DNA of 64,000 bases from NCBI GenBank assembly GCA_041685045.1, contig JAWLGP010000003.1, forward strand, positions 62,001 to 126,000, given 5' to 3'. The notes beneath the pieces are model-generated. The model was not told the origin of the DNA, ran no database searches, and was given only the letters and a program-made list of their open reading frames with translations. Origin of the DNA: Thiohalomonas sp041685045 (GTDB taxonomy: Bacteria > Pseudomonadota > Gammaproteobacteria > Thiohalomonadales > Thiohalomonadaceae). Below, one piece after another: positions 1 to 9,140 of this stretch (the stretch's first letter is position 1; every line of letters begins with the position of its first letter). The translations under genes and the position numbers were made by a program.

Positions 1-338
1 ATCACCATCACCGGCCGACCTTCCAGCCGCCCGATGCCGCCGACGATGGAAGGGTCGTCGGCATAGGTGCGGTCACCGTGCAGTTCTTCAAACTCGGTGA
101 ACAACCGCTCGATGTAGTCGAGGGTGTAAGGACGTTGGGGGTGACGCGCCAGCTGCGAAACCTGCCAGGCGCTCAGGTTCGAAAAGATCTGCTCGGTCAG
201 GCTCTTGCTCTTCGCCTGCAGCCGCGCAATCTCCTCGGTCAGATTGACCTCGTTGTCGTCACCGACGTAACGCAGCTCTTCAATCTTTGCTTCCAGCTCG
301 GCAATCGGCTGCTCAAATTCGAGGAAATTCAGGTTCAT
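1..338 (-). CDS. accA: Acetyl-CoA carboxylase carboxyltransferase subunit alpha (N-terminal part)
   Basis: AccA transfers the carboxyl group from carboxybiotin to acetyl-CoA to form malonyl-CoA, the first committed step of fatty acid synthesis, as part of a cytoplasmic complex with AccD. The visible 112 residues begin MNLNFLEFEQPIAELE and carry the helical N-terminus typical of the family, then the segment RPYTLDYIERLFTEFEELHG and the start of the crotonase-like fold (GGIGRLEGRPVMVI). The start codon is the ATG at 336-338. The gene runs off the left edge, so roughly two thirds of it is missing. It is divergent from the aminotransferase gene at 540. Confidence 0.95.
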   Translation of the reverse strand, partial: MNLNFLEFEQPIAELEAKIEELRYVGDDNEVNLTEEIARLQAKSKSLTEQIFSNLSAWQVSQLARHPQRPYTLDYIERLFTEFEELHGDRTYADDPSIVGGIGRLEGRPVMV

Positions 339-539
339 AAGAATTGTTCTTAAGACGCGTTCTCGCCACGGAATCGGCGTAGTTTACCGGTTTCCGGGAG
401 AGCGGTACAAACTGGCGCCAAAAGGCCTCCCCTCCAACGACCCTCAGCGCCGATTAACCCTCCTTTCTGTAATGCTTTCGGTTTCGTCACGACAGGGTCC
501 GGCGGTGTTACAGTGGAGAAAAACCCGGATTGAGTATCC

Positions 540-1673
540 ATGGATCTGTCTGCTGAATTTCCACTCTGCCCCGGCATCGTCTACCTCAACCACGCAGCGG
601 TCGCTCCCTGGCCTCGCCGCACCGCCGAGGCAGTCCGGCGCTTTGCCGATGAAAATCAGGAGCAAGGGGCCCTGGAGTATCCGCGCTGGCTGGAGACCGA
701 GCAGCGGCTGCGCGAGCAGCTGTGTACGCTCATCAATGCGCCGTCGGCCGACGACATCGCATTGGTGAAGAACACCTCGGAAGCCCTCTCCTTCGTGGCT
801 TGGGGGCTCGACTGGCAGCCGGGCGACTCGGTGGTGATCAGCGACCAGGAGTTTCCTTCCAACCGGATCGTGTGGGAGTCCCTCGACCGTCGTGGCGTTC
901 AGGTGCGTGCAGCGCGGCTGGACAATGCCGTCGATCCGGAGGCGGCACTGTTTGCGGCGGTGGACGGCTCCACCCGGCTGCTTGCCATCAGTTCGGTACA
1001 ATACGCCAGCGGTTTGCGGATGGACCTCGAGCGCATCGGCGCATTTTGCCGGCAGCGCGGGATCCTGTTCTGCATCGATGCGATCCAGAGTATCGGCGCC
1101 CTCGCCTTCGATGTTCAGGCAGTCCAAGCGGACTTCGTCGCGGCGGACGGCCACAAATGGCTGCTGGGACCGGAAGGGCTGGCAATGTTTTACTGCCGTG
1201 CGGAACTGCGTGACCGTCTCGACCTCTCCCAGTTCGGCTGGCACATGGTGGAACATGTCGGCGACTACGATCGACTCGACTGGCAGCCGGCCACCTCGGC
1301 ACGGCGATTCGAGTGCGGCAGCCCGAACATGCTGGGCATCCATGCCCTGAGTGCCAGTATTTCCCTGCTGCTGGAGGTAGGCCCCGCGCGGGTCGAGGCG
1401 GAGCTGCTGGAGCGCACCGGTTGGCTGCTCGGGCAGATCGCAACACGACCGGAACTGCGGCTGATCTCCTCTCCCACCCCGTCGAGACGTTCCGGCATCG
1501 TCACCTTCGGCCACCACGCGCTGGAGAAACAGCGGCTGCACGCACAGCTCTGGGACAACGGTGTCGTTTGCGCTCTGCGCGGCGGCGGTGTGCGGCTGGC
1601 CCCACACTTCTACACGCCATGGGACTCGCTGGAGCAGGTTATGAGGTTAGTCGACCAAATGGGCCAAACCTGA
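540..1673 (+). CDS. Class V (NifS/CsdA-like) PLP-dependent aminotransferase
   Basis: This 377-residue cytoplasmic enzyme belongs to the PLP-dependent class V aminotransferase/cysteine desulfurase superfamily. The PLP Schiff-base lysine is K206 in the motif DGHKWLLGPEG; the N-terminal YLNHAAVAP segment and the SVQYASGLRMDL and FCIDAIQSIGAL stretches are the usual cofactor-binding landmarks. It lacks the C-terminal loop with a conserved catalytic Cys that true IscS/SufS desulfurases carry, so it more likely transaminates or acts on a kynureninase- or isopenicillin epimerase-like substrate. The substrate cannot be told from sequence. It stands alone between accA and a cNMP-binding protein. Confidence 0.85.
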   Translation: MDLSAEFPLCPGIVYLNHAAVAPWPRRTAEAVRRFADENQEQGALEYPRWLETEQRLREQLCTLINAPSADDIALVKNTSEALSFVAWGLDWQPGDSVVISDQEFPSNRIVWESLDRRGVQVRAARLDNAVDPEAALFAAVDGSTRLLAISSVQYASGLRMDLERIGAFCRQRGILFCIDAIQSIGALAFDVQAVQADFVAADGHKWLLGPEGLAMFYCRAELRDRLDLSQFGWHMVEHVGDYDRLDWQPATSARRFECGSPNMLGIHALSASISLLLEVGPARVEAELLERTGWLLGQIATRPELRLISSPTPSRRSGIVTFGHHALEKQRLHAQLWDNGVVCALRGGGVRLAPHFYTPWDSLEQVMRLVDQMGQT

Positions 1674-1729
1674 CCTAAGTCCCTGATTTTCATTTTGTAT
1701 GGAACGGGGGTGAGGTTTGCAGTGGTCCG

Positions 1730-1758
1730 TTGTGACCAGCGGCGGCAGGTGGTAGCAT
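1730..1758 (+). promoter_or_regulatory. Possible sigma-70 promoter for the cNMP-binding/rhodanese gene
   Basis: TTGTGA at 1730-1735 and TAGCAT at 1753-1758 are separated by 17 bp, about 60 bp before the ATG at 1817. The -10 box is a weak match, so this is only a suggestion. Confidence 0.2.
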
Positions 1759-1816
1759 TTGCGTTCCCGGCAACCGTTCCAAAGCGGCTGCAACCACGCG
1801 TCTCTTATACAACCGA

Positions 1817-2893
1817 ATGAGTCAAAATAAACAGCACATCAATTCGCAGGAACTACGCCGGTTCGTGCCACTCGTGGAGCTGACCCACGAAAACCTCATC
1901 GATCTATCGAAAAAGACGGTGATCGAGGAGCTGCCGCGGGGACGCGTGCTGTTTAAAAAAGGTGACTCGATCAACAAATCGTTTTACCTGCTCTCGGGCG
2001 AAGTGGGGCTGGCCGATGGCAGCGGTCCCGAAAAGATGGTCGCCGGCAGCACGCCCCAGGCACGCTTCCCGCTCGACCACCACAATCCGCGCCAGGCCAC
2101 GGCCACCGCGCGTAGCGATGTCCGGTTCATTCGCATCGATAACGACCTGCTCGACATTCTGCTCACCTGGGACCAGAACGCCGGTTACATGGTGAACGAG
2201 ATCGATACCGGGATGGAGGTGAGCGAAGAGGATGGCGACAGCGACTGGATGACACAGATGCTGCGCTCCGACATCTTCCACCGCATTCCGCCCACCAATA
2301 TCCAAATGGTGTTCGTGCACATGGAGGCGGTGCCTTTCCGTGCCGGCGATGTGGTCATCCAGCAAGGCACGGAAGGCGACTACTACTATCACATCAAATC
2401 GGGGCGCTGCGTGGTCACGCACACCTCGGCCAAGTCGGGCAAGGTGATCAAGCTTGCAGAACTGGAGGCCGGGCAGGGATTTGGTGAAGAGGCGCTGATC
2501 TCCAATTCCAAACGCAATGCCAACGTCACCATGTTGACCGACGGCGTACTCATGCGCCTGGGAAAGGACCATTTCGAGCAGCTGTTGAAAGCGCCGGTCC
2601 TGCACTCGGTCAACTACGAGAAGTCCAAGGAACTGGTCGCCAACGGCGCGCTGTGGCTGGATGTGCGCCTCGATAGCGAACACCGCAACAGCGCCATTGC
2701 GAACAGCTTGAACATTCCGCTCTACATGCTGCGTATCAAGGCACGCGCCCTGGACAAGAGCAAGACCTACATCGTCTACTGCGATACCGGACGCCGCAGT
2801 TCCTCCGCCACCTACCTGTTGAACGAACGCGGCTTCGATGCCTACGTGTTGGAAGGTGGAATGATGGCCATCAAGGAAGCGGCCAGCGCCTGA
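1817..2893 (+). CDS. Two cyclic-nucleotide-binding domains fused to a rhodanese domain
   Basis: The 358-residue soluble protein has three domains. A divergent cyclic nucleotide-binding fold covers about residues 20-125, a second and better preserved one about 150-260 (phosphate-binding cassette GFGEEALISNSKRNANVT), and a rhodanese domain about 268-352 with the persulfide-forming cysteine C322 in YCDTGRRSSSA. Proteins of this layout are thought to couple cAMP sensing to sulfur transfer or redox signalling, but their substrate is unknown. It converges with a CHASE2 adenylate cyclase gene about 300 bp downstream, so cyclase and cNMP receptor may be functional partners. It has no DNA-binding domain and so is not a CRP-type transcription factor. 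Confidence 0.85.
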   Translation: MSQNKQHINSQELRRFVPLVELTHENLIDLSKKTVIEELPRGRVLFKKGDSINKSFYLLSGEVGLADGSGPEKMVAGSTPQARFPLDHHNPRQATATARSDVRFIRIDNDLLDILLTWDQNAGYMVNEIDTGMEVSEEDGDSDWMTQMLRSDIFHRIPPTNIQMVFVHMEAVPFRAGDVVIQQGTEGDYYYHIKSGRCVVTHTSAKSGKVIKLAELEAGQGFGEEALISNSKRNANVTMLTDGVLMRLGKDHFEQLLKAPVLHSVNYEKSKELVANGALWLDVRLDSEHRNSAIANSLNIPLYMLRIKARALDKSKTYIVYCDTGRRSSSATYLLNERGFDAYVLEGGMMAIKEAASA

Positions 2894-2911
2894 AATGGCA
2901 GCGACGGTTAA

Positions 2912-3171
2912 ATGGTACAGGATTAACAGGATTTCTCAGGATTAACAGGATGGAATAAGGGCGAGAAGCACCTGCCTGCAACCTTCGAGTAAAGGTTTAG
3001 ACCCGAGTAAAAGGCCGCTTCCTGTAAATGGTACAGGATTAACAGGATTTTGCAGGATTGACAGAATGAAAAGGCGAGAAGCACGCGCCTGCAATGTTCG
3101 AGTAGAGCTTTGGATCGGCAGCAAATACCCCCTTCCTGTTAATCCTGAAAAATCCTGTTAATCCTGTTGAA
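2912..3171. repeat. CAGGATTAA-family inverted-repeat element in the 2894-3197 gap
   Basis: Two left arms (2912-2952 and 3028-3066), each starting ATGGTACAGGATTAACAGG, are followed by one right arm at 3134-3171 reading CCTGTTAATCCTG twice. The arms are made of a tandem CAGGATT motif every 9-10 bp. A short unit around 'gagaagca.gcctgcaa' is duplicated between the left arms, so this copy is a partial tandem duplication. It fills the whole gap between two convergent genes; no gene is seen in it. Confidence 0.9.
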
Positions 3172-3197
3172 TGCCGCCGTTCGGAGTATTGGCGTCA

Positions 3198-5411
3198 TCA
3201 CTTCGTCGTGCGCACGAAGACGCCGTCCCACTCCTCGCCCAAGTCAAGCTGCGACAGATCCTGAATACGCTCCAGGTAGAGCGTATAGACGCGGGTCTCC
3301 GGGTGCGCCTCCGACAGCGCCTGGAACGCTTCCCTCGCTTCTTCCCATCGCCGCGCACGGAACAGCCCCAACGCCAGGTCGTGCGCTGCCAGCTCTTCGT
3401 GCAGTTCTGAATCGGCCTGTTCGGCCGGACAGATCGGCTGGTAGATGGTGATCGGCTGTGCCTTGCCTTTCACCCGGACCCGGTCGAGTTCCCGATAGAC
3501 GAAGGCATCCGCGGCCTGCTCGCGGGTCTCCTCGCCCACGATCAGGGCGACACCGTAGTCCTTGGTTGCTCCCTCCAGACGCGAAGCGAGATTGACGCTG
3601 TCACCGAGCACCGTATAGGCGCGGCGGTAGTGTGAGCCCATATCGCCCACATTCATCAGCCCGGTATTGATGCCGATGCCGATCCGGACTTCCGGCAGGT
3701 CCCGTTCCCGGAATGCCGGTCTGAGCTTTTCGCACTCTTCGAGCATGAACAGCGCCGCCTTGATCGCATGGACGGCATGCTGCTCATCCGGCACCGGTGC
3801 TCCCCAGAACGCCATGATCATGTCGCCGACGTACTTGTCGATGGTTCCCCGGTTTTCGAAGATGACGCGGGTCATGGGAGTGAAGAATTCATTCAACATC
3901 TTTTTCAACTGCGCGGCTGTCAGCCGCTCGGAGATGGTGGTGAAACTGCGGATGTCGCAAAACAGGACCGACATCACCCGGCTCTCCCCTTCAAAGCCAT
4001 AGCTTCGATCCGGATACCGGTTCATCTCCTCGACCAGCTGCTGCGGCACATACTGGCCGAACATGTCCTTCAACCGACGCCGCCCACGCGACTCGACCAG
4101 GAAGCCGTAGGCGATATTGAAAAGACCCAGCAACGACACCAACACGGCGAGCGGTGCCAGCGAAAGCACCAGTTGGTGTTCGGACCAGAGCCAGAAATTG
4201 AAGGCGACGACCCCGGAGCCGACCAGCGCGGTCATCACAATCATCCCCAAGGGGGAGAGGAAAGGCAGGCTGAGAACCAACAGCAGACCGACCGCCACGG
4301 TAAGGCTGAAATTGGCGCCGGTGGCCCAGGAGGGTTCCACCGGGAAGGTCTGGTCGAGGATGCCGGAGATGATATTGGCGTGGACTTCGACACCCGGATA
4401 GACCGAATCCAGCGGCGTGGCCCGCAGGTCGAAGAGGCCGGCGGCGGTCGTCCCGACCAGCACGATCGAACCCGGCAGAGTCACCGATTCGGGCACGCGA
4501 TGATTCAGCACATCGGTCGCTGAGATATAGGGGTAACTTCCTCTTGGACCGCGGTATGGCACCATCGCCCGCCCCTTGCGATCGGTCGGGATCCGGTAAT
4601 CGGCCAGTCGGATCTCCTCGATAACCTCGGCGCCGCCGATCACCGCCGTCTTCAGCTGCAGCGCCTCCACCAGCAGGTAGCGCCGCACCGCTTCCAGGGA
4701 GAGCAAGGGGTAGATGTCGTCGCCGAAACGCTGCAGCATCTGCGCCCGGCGGATGATCCCGTCGTCATCCGGCAGGACGGTGAAAAATCCCCCATAGACG
4801 CCAGCCCCGCTCAACGCTTCCGCGTTTCCGGTGTAGCTCAGGGCGCGCGGCAGGTCGACCCGAGAGGCCTGTTGCGGGTCAGTAAACGCCAGCGGTTCGG
4901 CCAGTACGCCGCTCGACTCGCGCTGTGCATACTCAAATACATTGCCGAGCACCACATCCCGGCCCCGGATGTTGGAGACGAAGACCGCATTGTTGTCGAA
5001 CAGTTGCAGGTGGCGGGTCACCAGATCCCGGAGCTCCGGCGACTCAATCCGGTGCTGCGCCAGACGGTCCAGCACCATCCTGCCGGGATTGCGCTCCGCT
5101 TCGGCGAATACCACGTCGAAGGCAATCACGACCGCGCCTTGCGCAAACAGCTCGTCCACCAGTGCGGCCAGCCGGTCGCGAGGCCAGGGCCAGTGCCCCT
5201 CTGCCCGTAAACTCTTCTCGTCGATATCGACGATCACAATCCGCGGGTCGACGGCGCTGTTATCGAGATTGGCCTTCAGCCGCAGGTCATAGGCGAGATA
5301 GTCCAGGCGCGCGATGGCCTGGCGCGTCAAAGGTACATTGCTGAACTGCAGCGACAGGGTGATGACGATGAGCAGAAGACCGACGACGATGGGATAGAAC
5401 CGGCCCTTCAT
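3198..5411 (-). CDS. Membrane adenylate cyclase with extracytoplasmic CHASE2 sensor
   Basis: The 737-residue protein has an N-terminal membrane helix (about 7-22), a periplasmic CHASE2 domain (about 33-345), three further membrane helices (about 365-435) and a cytoplasmic class III nucleotidyl cyclase domain (about 475-650). The two metal-binding aspartates are D486 (FCDIRSFT) and D530 (KYVGDMIMAFWG). K526, together with the AYTVLGDSVNLASR segment, fits adenine rather than guanine recognition, so cAMP is the expected product. CHASE2 domains sense unknown periplasmic signals. It ends tail to tail with the cNMP-binding/rhodanese gene and lies 9 bp after tatD, in the same direction. Confidence 0.92.
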   Translation of the reverse strand: MKGRFYPIVVGLLLIVITLSLQFSNVPLTRQAIARLDYLAYDLRLKANLDNSAVDPRIVIVDIDEKSLRAEGHWPWPRDRLAALVDELFAQGAVVIAFDVVFAEAERNPGRMVLDRLAQHRIESPELRDLVTRHLQLFDNNAVFVSNIRGRDVVLGNVFEYAQRESSGVLAEPLAFTDPQQASRVDLPRALSYTGNAEALSGAGVYGGFFTVLPDDDGIIRRAQMLQRFGDDIYPLLSLEAVRRYLLVEALQLKTAVIGGAEVIEEIRLADYRIPTDRKGRAMVPYRGPRGSYPYISATDVLNHRVPESVTLPGSIVLVGTTAAGLFDLRATPLDSVYPGVEVHANIISGILDQTFPVEPSWATGANFSLTVAVGLLLVLSLPFLSPLGMIVMTALVGSGVVAFNFWLWSEHQLVLSLAPLAVLVSLLGLFNIAYGFLVESRGRRRLKDMFGQYVPQQLVEEMNRYPDRSYGFEGESRVMSVLFCDIRSFTTISERLTAAQLKKMLNEFFTPMTRVIFENRGTIDKYVGDMIMAFWGAPVPDEQHAVHAIKAALFMLEECEKLRPAFRERDLPEVRIGIGINTGLMNVGDMGSHYRRAYTVLGDSVNLASRLEGATKDYGVALIVGEETREQAADAFVYRELDRVRVKGKAQPITIYQPICPAEQADSELHEELAAHDLALGLFRARRWEEAREAFQALSEAHPETRVYTLYLERIQDLSQLDLGEEWDGVFVRTTK

Positions 5412-5420
5412 CGGTCGGCC

Positions 5421-6203
5421 CTAACCGGTGCCGAACAGGCGGTGGAAGTTGTCGGTCGTCTGCGCCGCCAGGCTTTCGTAGGACTCACCACGCAATTCTG
5501 CGAGCTTCTCCGCGACGAAACGCACGTAGGCCGGCTGATTCGGCTTGCCCCGGTGCGGGACCGGTGCCAGGTAGGGCGCGTCGGTCTCCACCAGCAGGCG
5601 ATCCGACGGCACCTGACGGGCCACCGCCTGCAAGTCCCTGGCGCTGTTGAAGGTGACGATGCCCGAAAAGGAGATATAGAACCCCATTTCCATCGCGCGC
5701 CGGGCCGTGGGCCAGTCTTCGACGAAGCAGTGCATGACACCGCCCACCGTGGCGGCATCCTCCTCCTCGAGGACCCGCAACGTATCCTCCTTCGCCTCGC
5801 GGGAGTGGACGATCAGCGGCTTGCCTGCCTGCTTGGCGGCGGTGATGTGGCGGCGGAAACGATCTCGTTGCCACTGTAAATCACCTTCACTGCGGAAGTA
5901 GTCGAGACCGGTTTCACCGATGGCGACCACTTTGGGGTCTTCGGCCAAGGCGACCAGCTGCTCGACCGTCGGTTCCGGGCCTTCGTTTTCGTTGGGGTGC
6001 ACGCCGATCGAGGCATGGACGTTGGCATGCTCCCGGGCGATCGCCATCACCGCCGGCAGGTTGTCGAGGTTGATACCCACGCAGAGAAATGCCGAAACAT
6101 CGTTGTCGGCAGCGGCGGAGAGGGCCTTTCCCAACTCCCCGTCGAAGTGAGACAGGTCGAGTCGGTCCAGGTGGCAGTGGGAGTCGATGAGTGTAGCGGT
6201 CAT
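5421..6203 (-). CDS. tatD: TatD family metal-dependent deoxyribonuclease
   Basis: TatD proteins are cytoplasmic TIM-barrel hydrolases of the amidohydrolase superfamily with 3'-5' exonuclease or deoxyribonuclease activity. The 260-residue sequence has the metal-binding DSHCHLD motif (H9, H11), GETGLDYFR, the HSR and HCF histidines, and the late VETDAPYL aspartate. Length is normal. It lies downstream of pilZ in the usual tmk-holB-pilZ-tatD order. It is probably the ycfH/TatD-type housekeeping paralogue rather than the one linked to protein export. Confidence 0.93.
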   Translation of the reverse strand: MTATLIDSHCHLDRLDLSHFDGELGKALSAAADNDVSAFLCVGINLDNLPAVMAIAREHANVHASIGVHPNENEGPEPTVEQLVALAEDPKVVAIGETGLDYFRSEGDLQWQRDRFRRHITAAKQAGKPLIVHSREAKEDTLRVLEEEDAATVGGVMHCFVEDWPTARRAMEMGFYISFSGIVTFNSARDLQAVARQVPSDRLLVETDAPYLAPVPHRGKPNQPAYVRFVAEKLAELRGESYESLAAQTTDNFHRLFGTG

Positions 6204-6246
6204 GGCGGCTCGAGGCGCCCCGACGCGGGACGCCGGGGACCGTCAA

Positions 6247-6612
6247 TCACATCGTATGCGTCTGCCGGTCGGACTTCAGGGCGCCCGCCAGATAGGTTTC
6301 GATCTTGCTGCGAATCTGACCGTTATCCTGCTCGGAAAACTGCACGCCGATGCCGGTGGCGCGGTTGCCCTGTGCGCCCTTCGGGGTCACCCAGACCACC
6401 TTGCCGGCGACGGGCAGCTTCTCCTTCTCTTCCATAAGCGTCAGTAGCATGAACACTTCATCGCCCAAGGTGTAATCCTTGTTGGTGGGGATGAACAACC
6501 CGCCATTTTTCACAAACGGCATGTAAGCCGCATAGAGGGCGCTCTTGTCGCGGATGGCGAGGGATAGAATACCTTTCTGGCCTGCTGCACTCGGGATCAT
6601 TGGCTCATCCAA
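6247..6612 (-). CDS. pilZ: PilZ protein of the type IV pilus class (non-canonical)
   Basis: The 121-residue protein matches founder-type PilZ, needed for type IV pilus assembly through the PilB/FimX system. It lacks the N-terminal RxxxR and the [D/N]xSxxG motifs that bind c-di-GMP, as is usual for this founder class. The barrel core is seen in GGLFIPTNKDYTLGDEVF and GKVVWVTPKGAQGNRATGIGVQF. It follows holB by about 24 bp and precedes tatD, the conserved order in pilus-bearing gammaproteobacteria. No pilus structural gene is in the window. Confidence 0.9.
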   Translation of the reverse strand: MDEPMIPSAAGQKGILSLAIRDKSALYAAYMPFVKNGGLFIPTNKDYTLGDEVFMLLTLMEEKEKLPVAGKVVWVTPKGAQGNRATGIGVQFSEQDNGQIRSKIETYLAGALKSDRQTHTM

Positions 6613-6636
6613 ACCCGGAAATCGATCGTCCGAATT

Positions 6637-7632
6637 TTAGCGGGTCGCGGCGGCGAAACACCGTGCCCAGGTTATCATCAGCTCCTCCACCAGGAGCTGT
6701 TTGTTGACCTGACCCTGCACCAGGGCCAGCCCCCGCTGGATGCGCTCCAGCAAAATGCCCAGCGCCCCCAAGTCTACCGGTTCGGCCAAGGCTTGCAAAC
6801 GTTCGCGCCGCTCCGGATTCGCCAGACGGCCGTTGACCGGCGCCGCTTTGAGGCGGGCCATGTCGGCGACCCAGCTGTAAACCCACAGCAGAACCGGCTC
6901 GGCCCGGGTATGCCAGGCGGCGGCCAGCGTTACCGGTTTACCGCTACCGGCGGCGAGCTGCTCCAGGGCGGCGAACAGCTCGTCGCGCAGCGCCAATTCG
7001 TCCCCTTCGGCCAACGCCAGCGCCGCGAGCGGAGCCCCCCCGCTCATCGCCAGCAAGTGACCGGCATCGGCCACATCGCCGATACGTGACTGCAGCCACT
7101 CACCGGCCTGGACGGGAGCGGCCGGCGTCAGCGCCACCTGCTGACAGCGGCTGCGAACAGTCGCCAGCAGCTTCGACGGGCGTGCCGTCACCAGCAGCAG
7201 GATGGTGCCTTCGGTCGGCTCTTCGAGGGTCTTCAGCAGCGCATTGGCCGCGTTGACGTTGAGGCGGTCCGCGGGATTGATGACCACCACCCGGCGCGAA
7301 CCGTACTGACCGGTGAGGGACTGGAAGCTGCCCAGGTCGCGGACCTGTTGCACATCGATCCCCTTGCCCTCCTCCGCCGGCTCGACCAGTGCAATATCGG
7401 GGTGGCTCCCGGCGCTGAACAGGGTGCAACTGCGGCAACCGCCACAGGCCCCGTCGGCCGTCGGTTGTTCGCACAACAGGGTCTGCGCGAAGGTCAGGGC
7501 AAGGTGCCGCTTGCCAATCCCCGCCATGCCGGTAAACAGAAGTGCGTGCGGCAACCGTTCCGATCGCAGGCGTCCCCACAGGGACTCCCACACGGCGGTC
7601 TGCCAGGGATAGGGCCGCAAAGCTTCGCTCAC
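6637..7632 (-). CDS. holB: DNA polymerase III subunit delta prime
   Basis: HolB is the rigid stator subunit of the clamp loader that opens the beta clamp. The 331-residue AAA+ protein has a P-loop-like GMAGIGKR (about 35-42) and a zinc module with C54, C63, C66 and C69, followed by the sensor segment KTLEEPTEGTILLLVTARP. Length is typical. The ATG at 7630-7632 overlaps the tmk stop codon by 4 bp, so the two genes are translationally coupled. Confidence 0.95.
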   Translation of the reverse strand: MSEALRPYPWQTAVWESLWGRLRSERLPHALLFTGMAGIGKRHLALTFAQTLLCEQPTADGACGGCRSCTLFSAGSHPDIALVEPAEEGKGIDVQQVRDLGSFQSLTGQYGSRRVVVINPADRLNVNAANALLKTLEEPTEGTILLLVTARPSKLLATVRSRCQQVALTPAAPVQAGEWLQSRIGDVADAGHLLAMSGGAPLAALALAEGDELALRDELFAALEQLAAGSGKPVTLAAAWHTRAEPVLLWVYSWVADMARLKAAPVNGRLANPERRERLQALAEPVDLGALGILLERIQRGLALVQGQVNKQLLVEELMITWARCFAAATR

Positions 7633-8261
7633 GCGGCCGCCCCGGCGAGGTACTCGTCCAGCAGCCGGTCAAGGCCTGACTGGACGGATTCGAGGGATTG
7701 CGCCGCATCCACCACCCGGAACCGTTCGGGGTAGGTGGCAGCCCGGTCGAGATAGCCCTGACGAACCCGTTCGAAGAACACGATCGCCTCGCGCTCGAAA
7801 CGGTCCGGTTCGCCTCGGCGGCCGGCCCGCTCCAGGCCGAGCGCCACCGGCACATCGAACAGCAGGGTCAGATCGGGCTGCAGACCCGCCTGCACCCAGC
7901 TTTCCAGTGCAGCAATGCGGCCCGCATCCACCCCGCGCCCGGCACCCTGGTAGGCGTAGGTGGCGTCGGTAAAGCGGTCGCACAGGACCCAGCGCCCCGC
8001 CGCCAACGCCGGCCGGATCAACTCGTCCAAATGTTGGGCGCGGGCGGCGAACATCAGCAGCAGTTCGGTATCGGTGCTCATGGTCGACTGCCGATGGTCC
8101 AGCAGCAGATCGCGAATCCGCTCCGCCAGCGGCGTGCCGCCCGGCTCACGGGTGACCAGCACGTCGATCCCGACCGCCTTCAGCCGCCGTTCGATGTAGG
8201 CGACATTGGTGCTCTTGCCCGACCCCTCGCTACCTTCCAGAGTGATGAACCGCCCGCGCAT
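7629..8261 (-). CDS. tmk: Thymidylate kinase
   Basis: Tmk phosphorylates dTMP to dTDP with ATP in the cytoplasm. The 210-residue sequence opens MRGRFITLEGSEGSGKST with the P-loop at residues 10-17, has the DRF motif in LCDRFTDATYAYQG, the VTREPGGTPLAE dTMP-binding segment and a basic LID region (AGRRGEPDRFERE). Its stop codon overlaps the start of holB. A repeat element lies upstream, so the promoter probably falls between 8262 and 8333. Confidence 0.96.
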   Translation of the reverse strand: MRGRFITLEGSEGSGKSTNVAYIERRLKAVGIDVLVTREPGGTPLAERIRDLLLDHRQSTMSTDTELLLMFAARAQHLDELIRPALAAGRWVLCDRFTDATYAYQGAGRGVDAGRIAALESWVQAGLQPDLTLLFDVPVALGLERAGRRGEPDRFEREAIVFFERVRQGYLDRAATYPERFRVVDAAQSLESVQSGLDRLLDEYLAGAAA

Positions 8262-8332
8262 TGACCCGTATCCCGTGAAGATGCGGCAATGCTACCCGAA
8301 TGCGGGTGGCGGTTCGACTGGCTGCGTTGATG

Positions 8333-8462
8333 GGATCCGCGAATGAACGCGAAGAACGCAAATGACAGGAGGTTTTAGGTCGCACCGGAGCCCCGCCACA
8401 ACTCTTCGGCCTGCCGGCAAACGCAGTGAATTCGCGTTTATTTGCGTTCATTCGCGGATCAC
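8333..8462. repeat. CGCGAATGAA-family inverted-repeat element
   Basis: The left arm (8333-8364: GATCCGCGAATGAACGCG and following) and right arm (8428-8462, ending TTCGCGGATCAC) are inverted copies enclosing a core of about 65 bp. The arms are built from a 9-10 bp CGCGAATGAA-like unit. The right arm ends at the stop codon of the unknown gene at 8463. A second copy lies inside the rnf operon. Confidence 0.88.
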
Positions 8463-9008
8463 TCAGGCAAACGGCCCCTCGACGGCGGTTTTGAGTTTCT
8501 TGAGCACCAGCGGGGTTTCCACTTCCATGACCTGCTCGATCACCCACTTGTTGTCGGTACCGCCCATCACGGCCTCCACATGGCTGCCGAACAGGCGCAA
8601 CAGCGGGTAGCTGGGCTGTCCGTCGACGATGTTGTAATCGCTGTAATCGGCCAGGCGGGCATTCATCAGGTCGACGAAGGCCTGCCGGTACTCGCCCGGC
8701 CCCTGCTCTTCGACGCGGTTGTCGACCATGGTGTCGATCAACTTGGCCGCCATGGCGCCGACAAAGCGCTGGCGCGGTTCATCGTCCAGCCGTTCGTGAA
8801 CCCAGCGGTCGGCCATAAGGACGAAGAAGGCGACGAACTCGCCAATGACGTCGAGGATCTGGGTGTTGGAACGGAAGTTGAAGCCGTCGTTGTACATCTT
8901 GTTGACGCTGTCCTGGGCGATGCGCCAGGCGTTGAAGGCGACGACGCCGGCAATCTCCTCGACGGACTTCTCTCGCTGCTTGTTGTGCCACTTACTTTTG
9001 ACGCGCAC
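8463..9008 (-). CDS. Conserved hypothetical protein, mostly helical
   Basis: I do not recognise this 181-residue protein. It is soluble, without signal peptide or membrane helix, rich in charged residues and predicted largely helical. Recognisable stretches are VEEIAGVVAFNAWRIAQDS, IGEFVAFFVLMADRWVHERL and VMEVETPLVLKKLKTAVEG. The coding frame is supported by normal codon use and by the ATG at 9006-9008. It is divergent from the unknown gene at 9141 with a 132 bp gap, so the two may share a control region. Confidence 0.7.
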   Translation of the reverse strand: MRVKSKWHNKQREKSVEEIAGVVAFNAWRIAQDSVNKMYNDGFNFRSNTQILDVIGEFVAFFVLMADRWVHERLDDEPRQRFVGAMAAKLIDTMVDNRVEEQGPGEYRQAFVDLMNARLADYSDYNIVDGQPSYPLLRLFGSHVEAVMGGTDNKWVIEQVMEVETPLVLKKLKTAVEGPFA

Positions 9009-9140
9009 GGGTAGACTCCTACGGTTCGGTACCCCGTTGGCAAGCGGGAACCGGCATGCTAGGGTTAGCGATAACTTAGCATTCTACTAAACAATTATCC
9101 GGGAGCAAGCCTGCTCCGCTAACCTGTCGGAAGGTCCGCT

